Assembly (NCBI RefSeq): GCF_044751345.1
Contig: NZ_JBIWXY010000001.1
Location: 868,001 to 932,000, forward strand
Direction: 5' to 3'
DNA length: 64,000 nt
From: Methylobacillus methanolivorans
Lineage (GTDB): Bacteria; Pseudomonadota; Gammaproteobacteria; Burkholderiales; Methylophilaceae
The notes beneath the pieces are model-generated. The model worked only from the letters and a program-made list of their open reading frames with translations, ran no database searches and was not told where the DNA came from. Both the position numbers and the translations under genes were made by a program. This document shows positions 25,154 to 34,947 of the stretch, piece by piece (the first letter of the stretch is position 1; every line of letters starts with the position of its first letter).

Positions 25154-25951
25154 ATGGACATAGGTTACATTCTCTCCGGCTTTGCCGTAGGTTTTCTTGT
25201 TGGCATTACCGGGGTAGGCGGCGGCTCATTGATGACGCCCTTGCTGGTATTCCTGTTTGGCTTCAAGCCAGTAGTCGCAGTTGGTACCGATCTGCTATTT
25301 GCTGCACTGACCAAGACTGGTGGTGTATGGGTTCACCACGGCACGCATAAATCGGTCGACTGGAAAGTAGTTGGCTTGCTCTCTGCTGGTAGCCTGCCAG
25401 TATCGGTAGCCACGATATATGTCATCAAGCACTTGATGGCCATAGGCAAGGAAATCACCGGCGTGATTACCTATGCGCTTGGTATTGCGCTGATCCTGAC
25501 GGCATGCGCCCTGTTGATCCGCAGCATCATCATGCGCAACAAGCAACGCGAAGTGGAAGAAGGCACCACTAGCACAGGGCGCTTCACAGGCACGACACAA
25601 GTCGCTGCGACCATCTTGACTGGTATGGTACTAGGTGCGTTGGTGACATTATCTTCTGTTGGCGCAGGGGCACTTGGCACGATTGCCATCCTCCTGCTCT
25701 ACCCGAAGATGAGTACATTAAAAGTGGTGGGCACAGACCTTGCCCACGCTATTCCGCTCACTGCCATTGCCGGTATTGGGCATTGGACACTCGGTCACGT
25801 GGATTTTACCTTGCTTGGCAGCCTGCTGATCGGCTCGCTACCTGGCATCTGGATTGGCAGTCACTTGAGCGCCAAAATCCCAGAGAAAGTATTGCGCCCG
25901 ATCTTGGCATTAATTCTGCTGCTGATCGGTTTGAAATTTGTTTTAGCATAA
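25154..25951 (+). CDS. TSUP-family sulfite/sulfate permease
   Basis: 265-aa inner-membrane protein with about eight hydrophobic helices and the TSUP (TauE/SafE) signature GFLVGITGVGGGSLMTPLL near the N-terminus, repeated in weaker form as VTLSSVGAGALGTIAILLLYP in the second half. The family carries sulfur oxyanions or sulfonates. It is first in the sulfur operon, 10 bp before cysI, so sulfate or sulfite is the likely substrate. The ribosome site before ATG 25154 is weak. Confidence 0.85.
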   Translation: MDIGYILSGFAVGFLVGITGVGGGSLMTPLLVFLFGFKPVVAVGTDLLFAALTKTGGVWVHHGTHKSVDWKVVGLLSAGSLPVSVATIYVIKHLMAIGKEITGVITYALGIALILTACALLIRSIIMRNKQREVEEGTTSTGRFTGTTQVAATILTGMVLGALVTLSSVGAGALGTIAILLLYPKMSTLKVVGTDLAHAIPLTAIAGIGHWTLGHVDFTLLGSLLIGSLPGIWIGSHLSAKIPEKVLRPILALILLLIGLKFVLA

Positions 25952-25961
25952 AAGTGAACTC

Positions 25962-27638
25962 ATGTATAAATACGACGAAATTGACCAGGCTATCGTAGAC
26001 GAACGCGTCAGGCAGTATCGTGATCAAACTCGCCGCTTCCTTGCTGGTGAGCTGACCGACGAAGAATTCCGCCCCCTGCGCTTACAAAACGGCTTGTACA
26101 TTCAGCGCCATGCACCGATGCTGCGTATTGCAGTGCCCTATGGCATGCTGTCTTCCAAGCAATTACGTAAACTGGGCGATATCGCCAAGCGTTATGATCG
26201 CGGCTATGGTCACTTCAGTACCCGCCAGAACCTGCAATTGAACTGGCCCAAGCTGGAAGATGTGCCCAACATCCTGGAAGAACTTGCCTCGGTTGAAATG
26301 CACGCCATCCAGACTTCCGGCAACTGCATTCGCAATATCACGACTGATCAATTCGCAGGCGTCGCCCCTGATGAAGTGGTTGACCCACGCGCTGTCGCTG
26401 AAATTGCACGCCAGTGGAGCACCTTCCACCCTGAGTTCGCCTTGCTGCCACGCAAATTCAAGATTGCTGTTTCTGGCACCAAGCAAGATCGCGCATTGAT
26501 CCAGGCACACGATATCGGCCTGGAGTTCTACCGCGACCAGGAAGAAAAAATGGCGATTCGCGTTTGGGTGGGCGGTGGTCTTGGTCGCACCCCTATCCTG
26601 GGCTCCATCGTGCGCGAGCACCTGGAATGGCAACATGTATTGACCTATTGCGAAGCCATCATCCGCGTCTATAACCTGCATGGTCGCCGCGATAATGCCT
26701 ACAAGGCACGTATCAAGATTCTGGTGAAAGCACTGGGTATTGAGGAATTCCGCCGTCAGGTGGAAGAAGAATGGCAATACATCAAGGACAGCCCCAACAC
26801 CATCACAGAAGAAGAGCTCGTCCGGGTTGGTAAATATTTTACCAAGATGCCTTATGAAACACTGCCAGCGCATGACGCCAGCTTTGACAGCGCAGTGGCA
26901 AGCAATCCAGCCTTTGCTGCCTGGGTTAAACGCAACACCCATGCCCACCAGCAACCTGGCTATCGTGCAGTGACATTGTCACTCAAGACTCATGGGCATC
27001 CTCCAGGTGATATTACTTCCGAGCAGATGCACATTGCGGCCGACTTTGCTGATGAATACAGCTTTGGCGAGGTACGTCCATCTCACGAGCAAAACCTGAT
27101 CCTTGCCGACGTCAAGCTATCGGACCTCTTCCCATTATGGGAAAAGGCACGCGCTGCTGGGCTGGCAACGCCAAACATCGGCTTGCTGACCGACATCATT
27201 TGCTGCCCAGGTGGCGACTTTTGCTCACTGGCCAATGCCAAGAGCATCCCGATTGCCGAAGCTATCCAGCAACAATTCGACAATCTTGATTATCTCTATG
27301 ACATTGGTGACATCGAACTGAACATTTCGGGCTGCATGAACGCCTGCGGTCACCACCACGTCGGCCATATCGGCATCTTGGGTGTGGATAAAGACGGCTC
27401 CGAGTGGTACCAAGTTACCCTGGGTGGTAAGCAAGGTAACGATGCCAGCATCGGCACAGTACTTGGCCCATCATTTGCCGCTGAAGAAATGCCAGGCGTG
27501 GTACAAAAACTGATTGACGTCTACGTGCGCGAACGCACCCCTGAAGAACGCTTTATTGATACGGTGCGCCGCTTGGGTGTTGCACCGTTCAAAACCCATG
27601 TGTATGGCGAGAAGAAAAAGGAAGTAGCCCATGCCTAA
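25962..27638 (+). CDS. cysI: Sulfite reductase hemoprotein (siroheme)
   Basis: 558-aa nitrite/sulfite reductase family protein, reducing sulfite to sulfide. Siroheme-[4Fe-4S] ligands are visible as C415-x5-C421 (CPGGDFC) and C458-x3-C462 (GCMNACGHHH). The two ferredoxin-like half domains are seen at about 45-115 and 335-385. No CysJ flavoprotein is adjacent, so electrons may come from a ferredoxin or the DUF934 partner. The sulfur context (TSUP, cysD, cysN, cysB) argues for sulfite rather than nitrite. Overlaps the DUF934 gene by 8 bp. Confidence 0.9.
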   Translation: MYKYDEIDQAIVDERVRQYRDQTRRFLAGELTDEEFRPLRLQNGLYIQRHAPMLRIAVPYGMLSSKQLRKLGDIAKRYDRGYGHFSTRQNLQLNWPKLEDVPNILEELASVEMHAIQTSGNCIRNITTDQFAGVAPDEVVDPRAVAEIARQWSTFHPEFALLPRKFKIAVSGTKQDRALIQAHDIGLEFYRDQEEKMAIRVWVGGGLGRTPILGSIVREHLEWQHVLTYCEAIIRVYNLHGRRDNAYKARIKILVKALGIEEFRRQVEEEWQYIKDSPNTITEEELVRVGKYFTKMPYETLPAHDASFDSAVASNPAFAAWVKRNTHAHQQPGYRAVTLSLKTHGHPPGDITSEQMHIAADFADEYSFGEVRPSHEQNLILADVKLSDLFPLWEKARAAGLATPNIGLLTDIICCPGGDFCSLANAKSIPIAEAIQQQFDNLDYLYDIGDIELNISGCMNACGHHHVGHIGILGVDKDGSEWYQVTLGGKQGNDASIGTVLGPSFAAEEMPGVVQKLIDVYVRERTPEERFIDTVRRLGVAPFKTHVYGEKKKEVAHA

Positions 27639-28254
27639 CAAGTCAAACCTGATCCTGAACAACGCCATCGTTGAGGATGAATGGACGCTGGTCACCATGC
27701 CCGCTGGTGAAGAAGTCGTCAAAAAACAAGCTGGCAAGGTCGTCCTGTTCAAGCTGACTGGCGAAGCCAGTCATACCGCAGAACAAATTGCCAATACCGA
27801 GATCCCTGCTACAGGCAAGATTCTGGTACCCCTCGCGGTATGGATCGCTCGCAAAGCAGAGCTGGCACCACGCCATGCTGCTGGCGAATTAGCCATCTGG
27901 CTGGATACGCACGAACTGCTTGAAGACCTGGTGGCCTCTGTAGAAGACATCAACAGCCTGCCATTGATCGCCGTGCACGTAGAGCGTTTTGCCGATGGCC
28001 GCATTTTCTCCATCGGCAACCTGCTACGTACACGTCATCACTACAAGAACATCCTGCGTGCGTTTGGCGATGTGTTGCGCGACCAATTGTTCTTCCTCAA
28101 GCGTTGTGGCTTCAACAGCTACCTGATTCGCGCAGACCGCTCTGCGGAGGATGCCTTGGCTAGCCTGAATGATTTCAGCCAGCCTTACCAAGGTGCGGTT
28201 GATAACCAATTGCCTGTCTGGCGCCGTGTGCACAGGCAACCATCGGCACAATAA
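27631..28254 (+). CDS. DUF934 protein linked to sulfite reduction
   Basis: 207-aa protein of the DUF934 family that regularly accompanies cysI in proteobacteria lacking cysJ. Features: ILVPLAVWIARKAEL, LAIWLDTHELLEDL, RFADGRIFSIGNLLRTRH and a C-terminal RCGFNSYLIRADRSAEDAL. It overlaps the cysI 3' end by 8 bp, so it is coupled to it. A role in delivering electrons or assembling the reductase has been proposed from context; the sequence shows no cofactor motif. Confidence 0.87.
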   Translation: MPNKSNLILNNAIVEDEWTLVTMPAGEEVVKKQAGKVVLFKLTGEASHTAEQIANTEIPATGKILVPLAVWIARKAELAPRHAAGELAIWLDTHELLEDLVASVEDINSLPLIAVHVERFADGRIFSIGNLLRTRHHYKNILRAFGDVLRDQLFFLKRCGFNSYLIRADRSAEDALASLNDFSQPYQGAVDNQLPVWRRVHRQPSAQ

Positions 28255-28262
28255 CCCTACGC

Positions 28263-28290
28263 AGGCTGGTCACCACAAACACGCCAGCCT
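28263..28290 (+). other. Hairpin and palindrome in the DUF934-cysD gap
   Basis: AGGCTGG (28263-28269) pairs with CCAGCCT (28284-28290) across a 14-nt loop, just after the DUF934 stop, with no T-run. A second symmetric element TTAGGA-A-TCCTAA follows at 28314-28326. The 120-bp gap contains no gene; in many relatives cysH occupies this place. Confidence 0.45.
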
Positions 28291-28374
28291 GGCTTTGCAA
28301 GTTGTAGTTTTGTTTAGGAATCCTAACTGGAGATGTGAGCTGACAAACAGCAGCAGTTTCAGCACAAAATCGAT

Positions 28375-29310
28375 ATGACAATCTTGACTCAATCCACCCT
28401 CTCCCACCTTGACTGGCTGGAAGCCGAAGCTATCCATATCCTGCGTGAAGTCGCAGGCCAATGCGCCAACCCCGTACTGCTGTTTTCTGGCGGCAAGGAT
28501 TCACTGTGCATCCTGCGCCTGGCTGAAAAAGCCTTTCGCCCAGGCCGCTTCCCTTTCCCGTTGATGCATATCGACACTGGCCATAACTACCAGGAAGTCA
28601 TCAACTTCCGCGATCAACGCGCCGCTGAACTAGGCGAGCGCCTGATCGTGCGTTCAGTGGAAGACTCCATCAAGCGCGGCAGCGTGGTATTGAAGTCAGC
28701 TGATGAATCACGCAACAAGCATCAATCCGTGACTTTGCTTGAGGCGATTGAAGAGTTCGGTTTTGATTGCTGCATCGGCGGTGCACGCCGGGATGAGGAA
28801 AAGGCACGCGCCAAGGAACGCATCATGAGCTTCCGTGATGAGTTCGGCCAATGGGATCCAAAGAACCAACGCCCGGAATTGTGGAACCTCTACAATGCAC
28901 GCGCTCACAAAGGTGAAAACATCCGCGCCTTCCCAATCTCGAACTGGACAGAAATGGATGTCTGGCAATATATCGAACGCGAACAACTGGGCTTGCCCAG
29001 CATCTACTTCGCGCACAACCGCGATATCGTCATGCGCAACGGCTCCATCTTCCCAGTCAATGTGCCACTCACTAACGGCGAGGTCATCAATCAGCCCAAG
29101 GCCGATGAGGAGGTGATCAGCATGCAGGTGCGCTTCCGTACTGTAGGTGATATTACCTGCACAGCGCCAGTACCGAGCGATGCCGACACATTGAACAAGA
29201 TCGTTCTGGAAACTGCGACGACCACCATCACCGAGCGTGGTGCCACGCGTCTGGATGACCAGACATCGGAGGCTTCCATGGAGCAACGCAAGAAGGAAGG
29301 CTACTTCTAG
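28375..29310 (+). CDS. cysD: Sulfate adenylyltransferase subunit 2
   Basis: CysD, 311 aa, the nucleotidyl-transfer subunit that makes adenosine 5'-phosphosulfate (APS) from ATP and sulfate. The PP-loop SGGKDS (38-43) and family motifs HIDTGHNYQEVINFRD, GGARRDEEKARAKER and FPISNWTEMDVWQYI are present, and the C-terminus QRKKEGYF is the canonical CysD end. It precedes its GTPase partner cysN by 102 bp. The ribosome site is poor. Confidence 0.96.
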   Translation: MTILTQSTLSHLDWLEAEAIHILREVAGQCANPVLLFSGGKDSLCILRLAEKAFRPGRFPFPLMHIDTGHNYQEVINFRDQRAAELGERLIVRSVEDSIKRGSVVLKSADESRNKHQSVTLLEAIEEFGFDCCIGGARRDEEKARAKERIMSFRDEFGQWDPKNQRPELWNLYNARAHKGENIRAFPISNWTEMDVWQYIEREQLGLPSIYFAHNRDIVMRNGSIFPVNVPLTNGEVINQPKADEEVISMQVRFRTVGDITCTAPVPSDADTLNKIVLETATTTITERGATRLDDQTSEASMEQRKKEGYF

Positions 29311-29412
29311 GCCACTCCCGATACGAGATGACGGCCTGAACGTGAATCAACTCAAGATTCATCTGCCGACCAACTAACCCGCTGCATAGCGACAAGTTTA
29401 AAGAGTACTGAG

Positions 29413-30711
29413 ATGTCCAAACTAGAAAATCTACCTGCACACAACGATAGCCTGCTGCGCTTCATGACCTGCGGTAGCGTGGATGACGGCAAGAGCACAT
29501 TGATCGGCCGCCTGTTATACGACACCAAAACCATCCTGGCGGATACCCTGACCCAGATCGAACGCACCTCGCAAAAGCGTGGCATGGAATCGGTTGATCT
29601 CTCCCTGCTCACCGATGGCCTGCAAGCCGAGCGCGAGCAAGGCATCACCATTGATGTGGCTTATCGTTATTTCAGCACCGGCACGCGCAAGTACATCATT
29701 GCCGATGCCCCAGGCCATGAACAATATACGCGTAACATGGTCACAGCCGCGTCCACCGCCAACCTTGCGATCATCCTGATCGATGCACGCCGGGGCGTAT
29801 TGACGCAAACCCGTCGCCACTCCTATTTGGCAAAGCTGGTAGGCATTCCCCATATCGTGGTCGCCATCAATAAAATGGACTTGGTGGATTATTCGCAAGC
29901 CGAGTTTGATCGTATTCGCGCAAGCTATCTTGAATTTGCCGAGCAAATCGGCCTGCAAGGCAATGGTCGTGATATTCACTTCGTCCCCATGTCCGCCCTC
30001 AATGGCGACATGATCGTCGACCGCGGTGACGCCATGCCATGGTACCAAGGGCCAACCATTCTGGAGCTGCTGGAATCAGCGCCTCCTGCGCATTCTGAGC
30101 GCACGGAATCATTCCGCTTCCCCGTACAGTTTGTTTGCCGTCCACATGCCTCTGATGACCCTGAGCTACATGACTTCCGTGGCTTCATGGGCCGCGTCGA
30201 ATCAGGCGAGATCAAGGTGGGCGATGAAGTCACAGTATTGCCTTCCGGCCTGAACTCACGCGTTAAGTCTCTTCTGCTTGGCGATGTCGCACTGCAACAT
30301 GCCATTACCGAGCAATCCATCACTATCCTGCTTGAAGATGAAATTGATATTTCGCGCGGCGACATGATCGTGAAAAAAGATCATGCACCAGCGCCAGCAA
30401 AGCAATTGAATGCCATGGTGTGCTGGCTGTCGGAAACACCGCTTTCCCCTGCTCGTACTTACATCATTCGCCATACCACACGCGAATCCAAAGCCAAGGT
30501 GGGCGCCATCGAGTACAAGATTGACGTCAACACCACCGAGCAACTGGCAGCCGAAGGCGGCTTGAACATGAATGACATTGCCCGCCTCAGCTTTAAGCTG
30601 GCACAGCCACTGATGGTAGACCCTTATGAGATTAACCGTGCCACCGGCTCATTCATCATCATCGATGAATCCACCAACAACACTGTCGGTGCGGGCATGG
30701 TTCAGGCCTGA
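29413..30711 (+). CDS. cysN: Sulfate adenylyltransferase subunit 1 (GTPase)
   Basis: CysN, 432 aa, the GTPase that drives APS formation by CysD. G-domain motifs: GSVDDGKST (21-29), DAPGHEQY and NKMDLVD, followed by EF-Tu-like beta-barrel domains. It ends without the C-terminal APS-kinase (CysC) fusion seen in some proteobacteria, and no separate cysC is in the window. Last gene of the sulfur run; AAAGAG precedes the ATG. Confidence 0.96.
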   Translation: MSKLENLPAHNDSLLRFMTCGSVDDGKSTLIGRLLYDTKTILADTLTQIERTSQKRGMESVDLSLLTDGLQAEREQGITIDVAYRYFSTGTRKYIIADAPGHEQYTRNMVTAASTANLAIILIDARRGVLTQTRRHSYLAKLVGIPHIVVAINKMDLVDYSQAEFDRIRASYLEFAEQIGLQGNGRDIHFVPMSALNGDMIVDRGDAMPWYQGPTILELLESAPPAHSERTESFRFPVQFVCRPHASDDPELHDFRGFMGRVESGEIKVGDEVTVLPSGLNSRVKSLLLGDVALQHAITEQSITILLEDEIDISRGDMIVKKDHAPAPAKQLNAMVCWLSETPLSPARTYIIRHTTRESKAKVGAIEYKIDVNTTEQLAAEGGLNMNDIARLSFKLAQPLMVDPYEINRATGSFIIIDESTNNTVGAGMVQA

Positions 30712-30830
30712 TTTAGTATCAGCAAAACCAAACAGGCTTATTGTAAAAATCAATAAAGACCGAATTTAATATCGCTTATAATCCACGCACGAAAACAAAG
30801 TAGTGCGCTAAGACCTTTAGAGGAATATCA

Positions 30831-31154
30831 ATGGCATACGTAGTGACTGAAAACTGCATCCAGTGCAAATACACCGATTGTGTCGATGTTTGCCCGGTTG
30901 ACTGCTTTGTTGAGGGCCCCAACTTCCTGGCCATCAACCCGGATGAGTGTATTGACTGCACACTGTGCGTGGCAGAGTGCCCTGCGGAAGCTATCTTCTC
31001 GGAAGATGACGTCCCCGAAGACCAACAAGAATTCATTGAGCTGAACGCACGCCTATCCCAAATCTGGCCTGCTATCACTGCCCGTAAATCACCATTGCCT
31101 GATGCCGATGCCAATAACGGTACGCCAGGCAAGCGTGAATTGCTGGTTGAATAA
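30831..31154 (+). CDS. fdxA: 7Fe ferredoxin
   Basis: 107-aa FdxA-type ferredoxin. Cysteines C9, C17 and C50 fit a [3Fe-4S] cluster and C21, C40, C43 and C46 a [4Fe-4S] cluster; two extra cysteines are at 12 and 25. The C-terminal extension (about 60-107) is characteristic of the Azotobacter FdI type. AGAGGA precedes the ATG; an upstream TATAAT at 30777-30782 is a likely -10 element with no clear -35. Monocistronic. It is a plausible electron donor to sulfite reductase, but that is inference. Confidence 0.94.
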   Translation: MAYVVTENCIQCKYTDCVDVCPVDCFVEGPNFLAINPDECIDCTLCVAECPAEAIFSEDDVPEDQQEFIELNARLSQIWPAITARKSPLPDADANNGTPGKRELLVE

Positions 31155-31172
31155 AACACCCTGCATGGCAAT

Positions 31173-31199
31173 AAAAAAGCCCACTTACGTGGGCTTTTT
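31173..31199. terminator. Bidirectional terminator between fdxA and fabV
   Basis: AAAAAGCCCAC / GTGGGCTTTTT with a 4-nt loop, located between the convergent stops of fdxA and fabV. Confidence 0.93.
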
Positions 31200-31227
31200 A
31201 TTGGGGTTTTGTGTAGATCGCGCTATT

Positions 31228-32421
31228 TTACGCTTGCACCAAGTTAGAAATCTGCACGTCAGGATTCACATCTGCCTCGTAATCAACGCCTTCAACACCA
31301 AAGCCAAACAAGCGCAAGAAATCGGACTTGTAGCCAGCAAAATCAGTCAACTCATAGACATTGTCATCCGTGACCTTATCCCACAAAGCAGCAACCTCCT
31401 GCTGAATTGCCGGCGCCAACTCCTTGTAATCCGCACGCAAGCGGCCCTCTTCATCCACAATCGGCTTGTCATTGTAGAGACTATCCCGATAGAGGCCATC
31501 CACTTGCTCAATGCAGCCTTCGTGCGTTCCTGCCTGCTTCATCACCTTAAACAACAGTGAGAGATAAAGCGGCATCATCGGAATCGCTGAACTCGCCTGG
31601 GTCACTAAGGCCTTGAGTACGGCGACTCGTGCATCTCCGCCCTTGGTAGCCAATTGCTCGCGAATCTGCAATACACGGTGATCCAGGTCTTTCTTGGCTG
31701 CGCCTATCGTGCCATTCCAGTAAATATCATGGGTAATCTTCTCACCCAAATAAGTAAAGGCAGTGGTCTTAGCACCATCCGCCAATACGCCAGCCTGGTC
31801 CAACGCCTCCATCCACATCTGCCAGTCTTCTCCGCCCATCACGGCAACCGTGTTGGCGATTTCCTCTTCGGTCGCTGGCTCAATCACGTTTTCCTTGATC
31901 ACTTCCTTATCGGTATCCAGGCCGCGCTGGTGCAATACTTTCCCTATCGGCTTGAGCGTGGAGTTATACACATGACCAGTCTTTGGGTGCGTGCGACGTG
32001 GCGCTGCCAGGCTGTATACCACTAAATCAACCTGACCAAGATCGCGCTTGATGAGGTCAATCGTCAGCTGCTTAACGGCATCAGAGAACGCATCACCATT
32101 GACGCTGCTGGCATATAAGCCCTCAGCTTCCGCCAGCTTGTGAAAAGCAGCAGAGTTATACCAACCGGCGGTGCCTGGCTTAGTGCCCTCACCTGCACGT
32201 TCAAGAAACACCCCCACTGTGGCTGCACCACTGGCGAATGCCGCGCTGATTCGCGCTGCCAGGCCATACCCGGTGGAAGCACCAATCACCAGCACGCGCT
32301 TAGGGCCATTGAATGGTCCTTGTGCTTTCACATAATCAATCTGTTGCTTGACATTGGCCTCACAGCCAGTCGGGTGAGCTGTAACACAAATAAAGCCGCG
32401 CACGCGGGGTTTGATGACCAT
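31228..32421 (-). CDS. fabV: FabV-type enoyl-ACP reductase
   Basis: 397-aa trans-2-enoyl-ACP/CoA reductase that completes fatty-acid elongation cycles. NAD(P)-binding loop VIGASTGYGLA (46-56) and the FabV-specific catalytic pair Y234-x8-K243 in DIYWNGTIGAAKK are present; VYSLAAPRRTHP is another family block. Length is standard. FabV enzymes are naturally little affected by triclosan. Monocistronic, convergent with fdxA. Confidence 0.95.
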   Translation of the reverse strand: MVIKPRVRGFICVTAHPTGCEANVKQQIDYVKAQGPFNGPKRVLVIGASTGYGLAARISAAFASGAATVGVFLERAGEGTKPGTAGWYNSAAFHKLAEAEGLYASSVNGDAFSDAVKQLTIDLIKRDLGQVDLVVYSLAAPRRTHPKTGHVYNSTLKPIGKVLHQRGLDTDKEVIKENVIEPATEEEIANTVAVMGGEDWQMWMEALDQAGVLADGAKTTAFTYLGEKITHDIYWNGTIGAAKKDLDHRVLQIREQLATKGGDARVAVLKALVTQASSAIPMMPLYLSLLFKVMKQAGTHEGCIEQVDGLYRDSLYNDKPIVDEEGRLRADYKELAPAIQQEVAALWDKVTDDNVYELTDFAGYKSDFLRLFGFGVEGVDYEADVNPDVQISNLVQA

Positions 32422-32497
32422 GAATACCTCTTCTCGAAATCGTGGCAGCCGGGCTGCCTGGTTGGGTGTGCTGAAGTATCAGCAATAAAGTCGGCTA

Positions 32498-33727
32498 TTA
32501 TAAAGGGCTATCGGGTTTCTGCATAAATAAGCGGGTACGCTGCACTACCAGCCACCCCAGCAGCAAGTACCCCAGCATTGCCACAGCCAGCCCAGCTGGG
32601 TGATGCCATACCAGCGGCGCAATCAGGCCTGCCGAGATCGTGGAAAGCAACATTTGCACAAATGCCTGCCCCGAGGCAGCAGTACCACGGATTTTCGGGT
32701 GGCAATCCAAGGCAGTAATGGAGAGTATCGGCATCGCGAATGCTAGGCCAACATTAAACAAGGCGATGGGCAAAATACTCAACGCAGGGTGCATCAAGAG
32801 TAACAGGCTAATCACGAGGTTAAATGCCGCCATCAGCGCCATCCAGGCATAGGCAAAACGCAATATCTGCCTGCCGTTGTAACGCCCTGCTGCACGCTTT
32901 GCCAACCATGAGCCCAGCACCATCCCTGCAACCGTCGGCATAAACATCCAGGCAAATTGTTGGGAGCTCAAGCCCAAGTGATGGATCAGGAACACCGGGC
33001 TTGCCAGCACATATAAAAAGAACGCAGAAAAATTCGCACCAATGGCCGTGACCAGCAAGCTGAATTCACGATGACCAAAAATCGCTTGGTAATTGCGGCA
33101 GACATTACCCAGCGATAACGGTGTACGTTTTTCTATGGGCATGGTCTCAGGTAGATAGCGCGATGCCGCCCAACCGATAATGAGGGCATACAAGGCCAGA
33201 AAGCCAAAAATCGCTTGCCAGTGAATCCCTAGCAACCAGCCACCTATGATGGGAGCAATAGCAGGCGCTATGCCAAACAACATTTGCACCGTGGCCATGA
33301 CGCGTTGCGCCTCCACTCCCTGAAACAAATCACGCACCATGGCACGGGCCACGACATTGCCTGCCCCGGCAGATAAGCCCTGCAACACGCGCATTGCCCA
33401 TAATGTTTCGACATTGGGTGCCAGCATGCAACCGATTGAAGCAAGTACAAATACTGCCAGCCCCCAGCGTATCGTCGTAATACGGCCAATCGCATCGCTA
33501 ATCGCACCATGAAACAAGGTCATCAGGGCATAGGGCAAGAGGTAAAGCGTGAGGCTATGCTGAATCTCCACCGTCGTCGCACCAAGGTCACGCTCTAATA
33601 GTGGGAAAGCTGGCAAATAGGTATCAATGGTAAATGGTGCCAGTGCCGTGAGACCGGCAAGCACATAGACCAGCAAAAAGGAATGGCGCATATTCTTGAG
33701 CAAGGCAATCGCGTGAAGATGCTTCAC
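32498..33727 (-). CDS. MFS drug-resistance transporter, Bcr/CflA type
   Basis: 409-aa major-facilitator protein with twelve predicted membrane helices. The Bcr/CflA hallmarks are FTIDTYLPAFP in helix 1, the loop HGAISDAIGRITTIRWGL and RVLQGLSAGAGNVVARAMVRDLF. GTG at 33727 has GAGG 8 nt upstream; an ATG at 33691 is a shorter alternative. Substrate unknown; the family exports assorted drugs or metabolites by proton antiport. Followed by fabV in the same direction after 76 bp; preceded by cfa. Confidence 0.87.
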   Translation of the reverse strand: MKHLHAIALLKNMRHSFLLVYVLAGLTALAPFTIDTYLPAFPLLERDLGATTVEIQHSLTLYLLPYALMTLFHGAISDAIGRITTIRWGLAVFVLASIGCMLAPNVETLWAMRVLQGLSAGAGNVVARAMVRDLFQGVEAQRVMATVQMLFGIAPAIAPIIGGWLLGIHWQAIFGFLALYALIIGWAASRYLPETMPIEKRTPLSLGNVCRNYQAIFGHREFSLLVTAIGANFSAFFLYVLASPVFLIHHLGLSSQQFAWMFMPTVAGMVLGSWLAKRAAGRYNGRQILRFAYAWMALMAAFNLVISLLLLMHPALSILPIALFNVGLAFAMPILSITALDCHPKIRGTAASGQAFVQMLLSTISAGLIAPLVWHHPAGLAVAMLGYLLLGWLVVQRTRLFMQKPDSPL

Positions 33728-33750
33728 GGCAAAAGCCTCAAGAATATCGT

Positions 33751-34947
33751 CTAACGATAGATATGGCTACGATTATAGGGGTAATTCAATACTCCCTGAG
33801 CATCGGGCTTACCCGCCACGATCTGGAACAGCGCCAGCCAATTGTGATCAAACGCATAAGCAGAGCCTGCCATGTAAATGCGCCAGATACGATACTTGCT
33901 TTCGCCTATCATGGCCAGTGCCTGCTCACGATGCGCCTCCAGCCTATCTACCCACTGCCATAGGGTCTTGCCATAATGTGGACGGAGATTCTCGGCATCC
34001 AGTGGCTCCAATCCAGAGGTGGCAAGCTCGGCCATGACATGAGAAACATGTGTAAGCTCACCGCCGGGGAAGACATACTGATCAATAAACTCGGAAATAC
34101 CGTTCCCCAGACCACTGCTTTTGAGCGCTACCGACGTGATACCGTGATTCATCACCAGTCCACCGGTATTGAGCAAGCGGTAAATCTTGTCAAAATACAG
34201 CCTGAGATTCTTCTTCCCTACATGCTCGAACATACCAACACTGGCAATTTTATCGAAGGTTTCACTTTCCGGTAGGTCGCGATAATCCATCAGGCGAACC
34301 TCTAACCTATCGTGCCAGCCTCGCTGTTCAATCAGGCTTTGCACATGAGCGTGCTGATTATCTGACAACGTAATCCCCACCGCTTTCACACCATAATGTT
34401 CCACGGCATGCAGCACCAACCCGCCCCAACCACAACCAATATCAAGAAACCGCTCGCCCGGCTTTAACATCAGCTTGCGGCAGATATGATCCAGCTTCTT
34501 CTCCTGCGCCTGCTCCAGGGTTTCATCACCATTAGCAAAATAGGCACAGGAATACACGCGACGCTTATCCAGCCACAAACCGTAGAAATCATTGGAAACA
34601 TCATAGTGATAATTGATATTGCGTCGATCACGCGTGCGGGTGTGGCGCCACCATCGCCAATCCTTGCGCGTATCGGCATCGTCGCTCGCATCAACACCGC
34701 AATAGGCCTGCCCCAACGCCAGAATATCCTGCGCCTTGCCTTGCAAATCCACCCATCCCTCGACGTAAGCCCGCGCCAAGCCACCCAAGGTAGGTTTGGC
34801 CAGCACCGTCAACACTTTTGCGTCCTTGACCAAGATAGCGACCTTCGCATCAGCATCTCCTGCGAGTCGTTCACCATTCCAACTGACAGAGACGGGTAAA
34901 CCAGTCAAACTCTTCTGGATCTGGCTTTGCAATAGGGCACTAAACAT
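33751..34947 (-). CDS. cfa: Cyclopropane-fatty-acyl-phospholipid synthase
   Basis: 398-aa SAM-dependent enzyme that adds a methylene bridge to unsaturated acyl chains of membrane lipids. N-terminal lipid-binding domain with GGLARAYVEGWVDLQG, substrate motif YHYDVSNDFYGLWLD, SAM loop FLDIGCGWGG (167-176) and VGMFEHVGKKN are all present. ATG at 34947 has GAGGAGG upstream. It ends 23 bp before the MFS gene. Confidence 0.95.
   Translation of the reverse strand: MFSALLQSQIQKSLTGLPVSVSWNGERLAGDADAKVAILVKDAKVLTVLAKPTLGGLARAYVEGWVDLQGKAQDILALGQAYCGVDASDDADTRKDWRWWRHTRTRDRRNINYHYDVSNDFYGLWLDKRRVYSCAYFANGDETLEQAQEKKLDHICRKLMLKPGERFLDIGCGWGGLVLHAVEHYGVKAVGITLSDNQHAHVQSLIEQRGWHDRLEVRLMDYRDLPESETFDKIASVGMFEHVGKKNLRLYFDKIYRLLNTGGLVMNHGITSVALKSSGLGNGISEFIDQYVFPGGELTHVSHVMAELATSGLEPLDAENLRPHYGKTLWQWVDRLEAHREQALAMIGESKYRIWRIYMAGSAYAFDHNWLALFQIVAGKPDAQGVLNYPYNRSHIYR

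Noticed and set aside
26163..26954. 263-codon minus-strand frame inside cysI
   Set aside because: Antisense shadow of the sulfite reductase gene; no ribosome site or motif.
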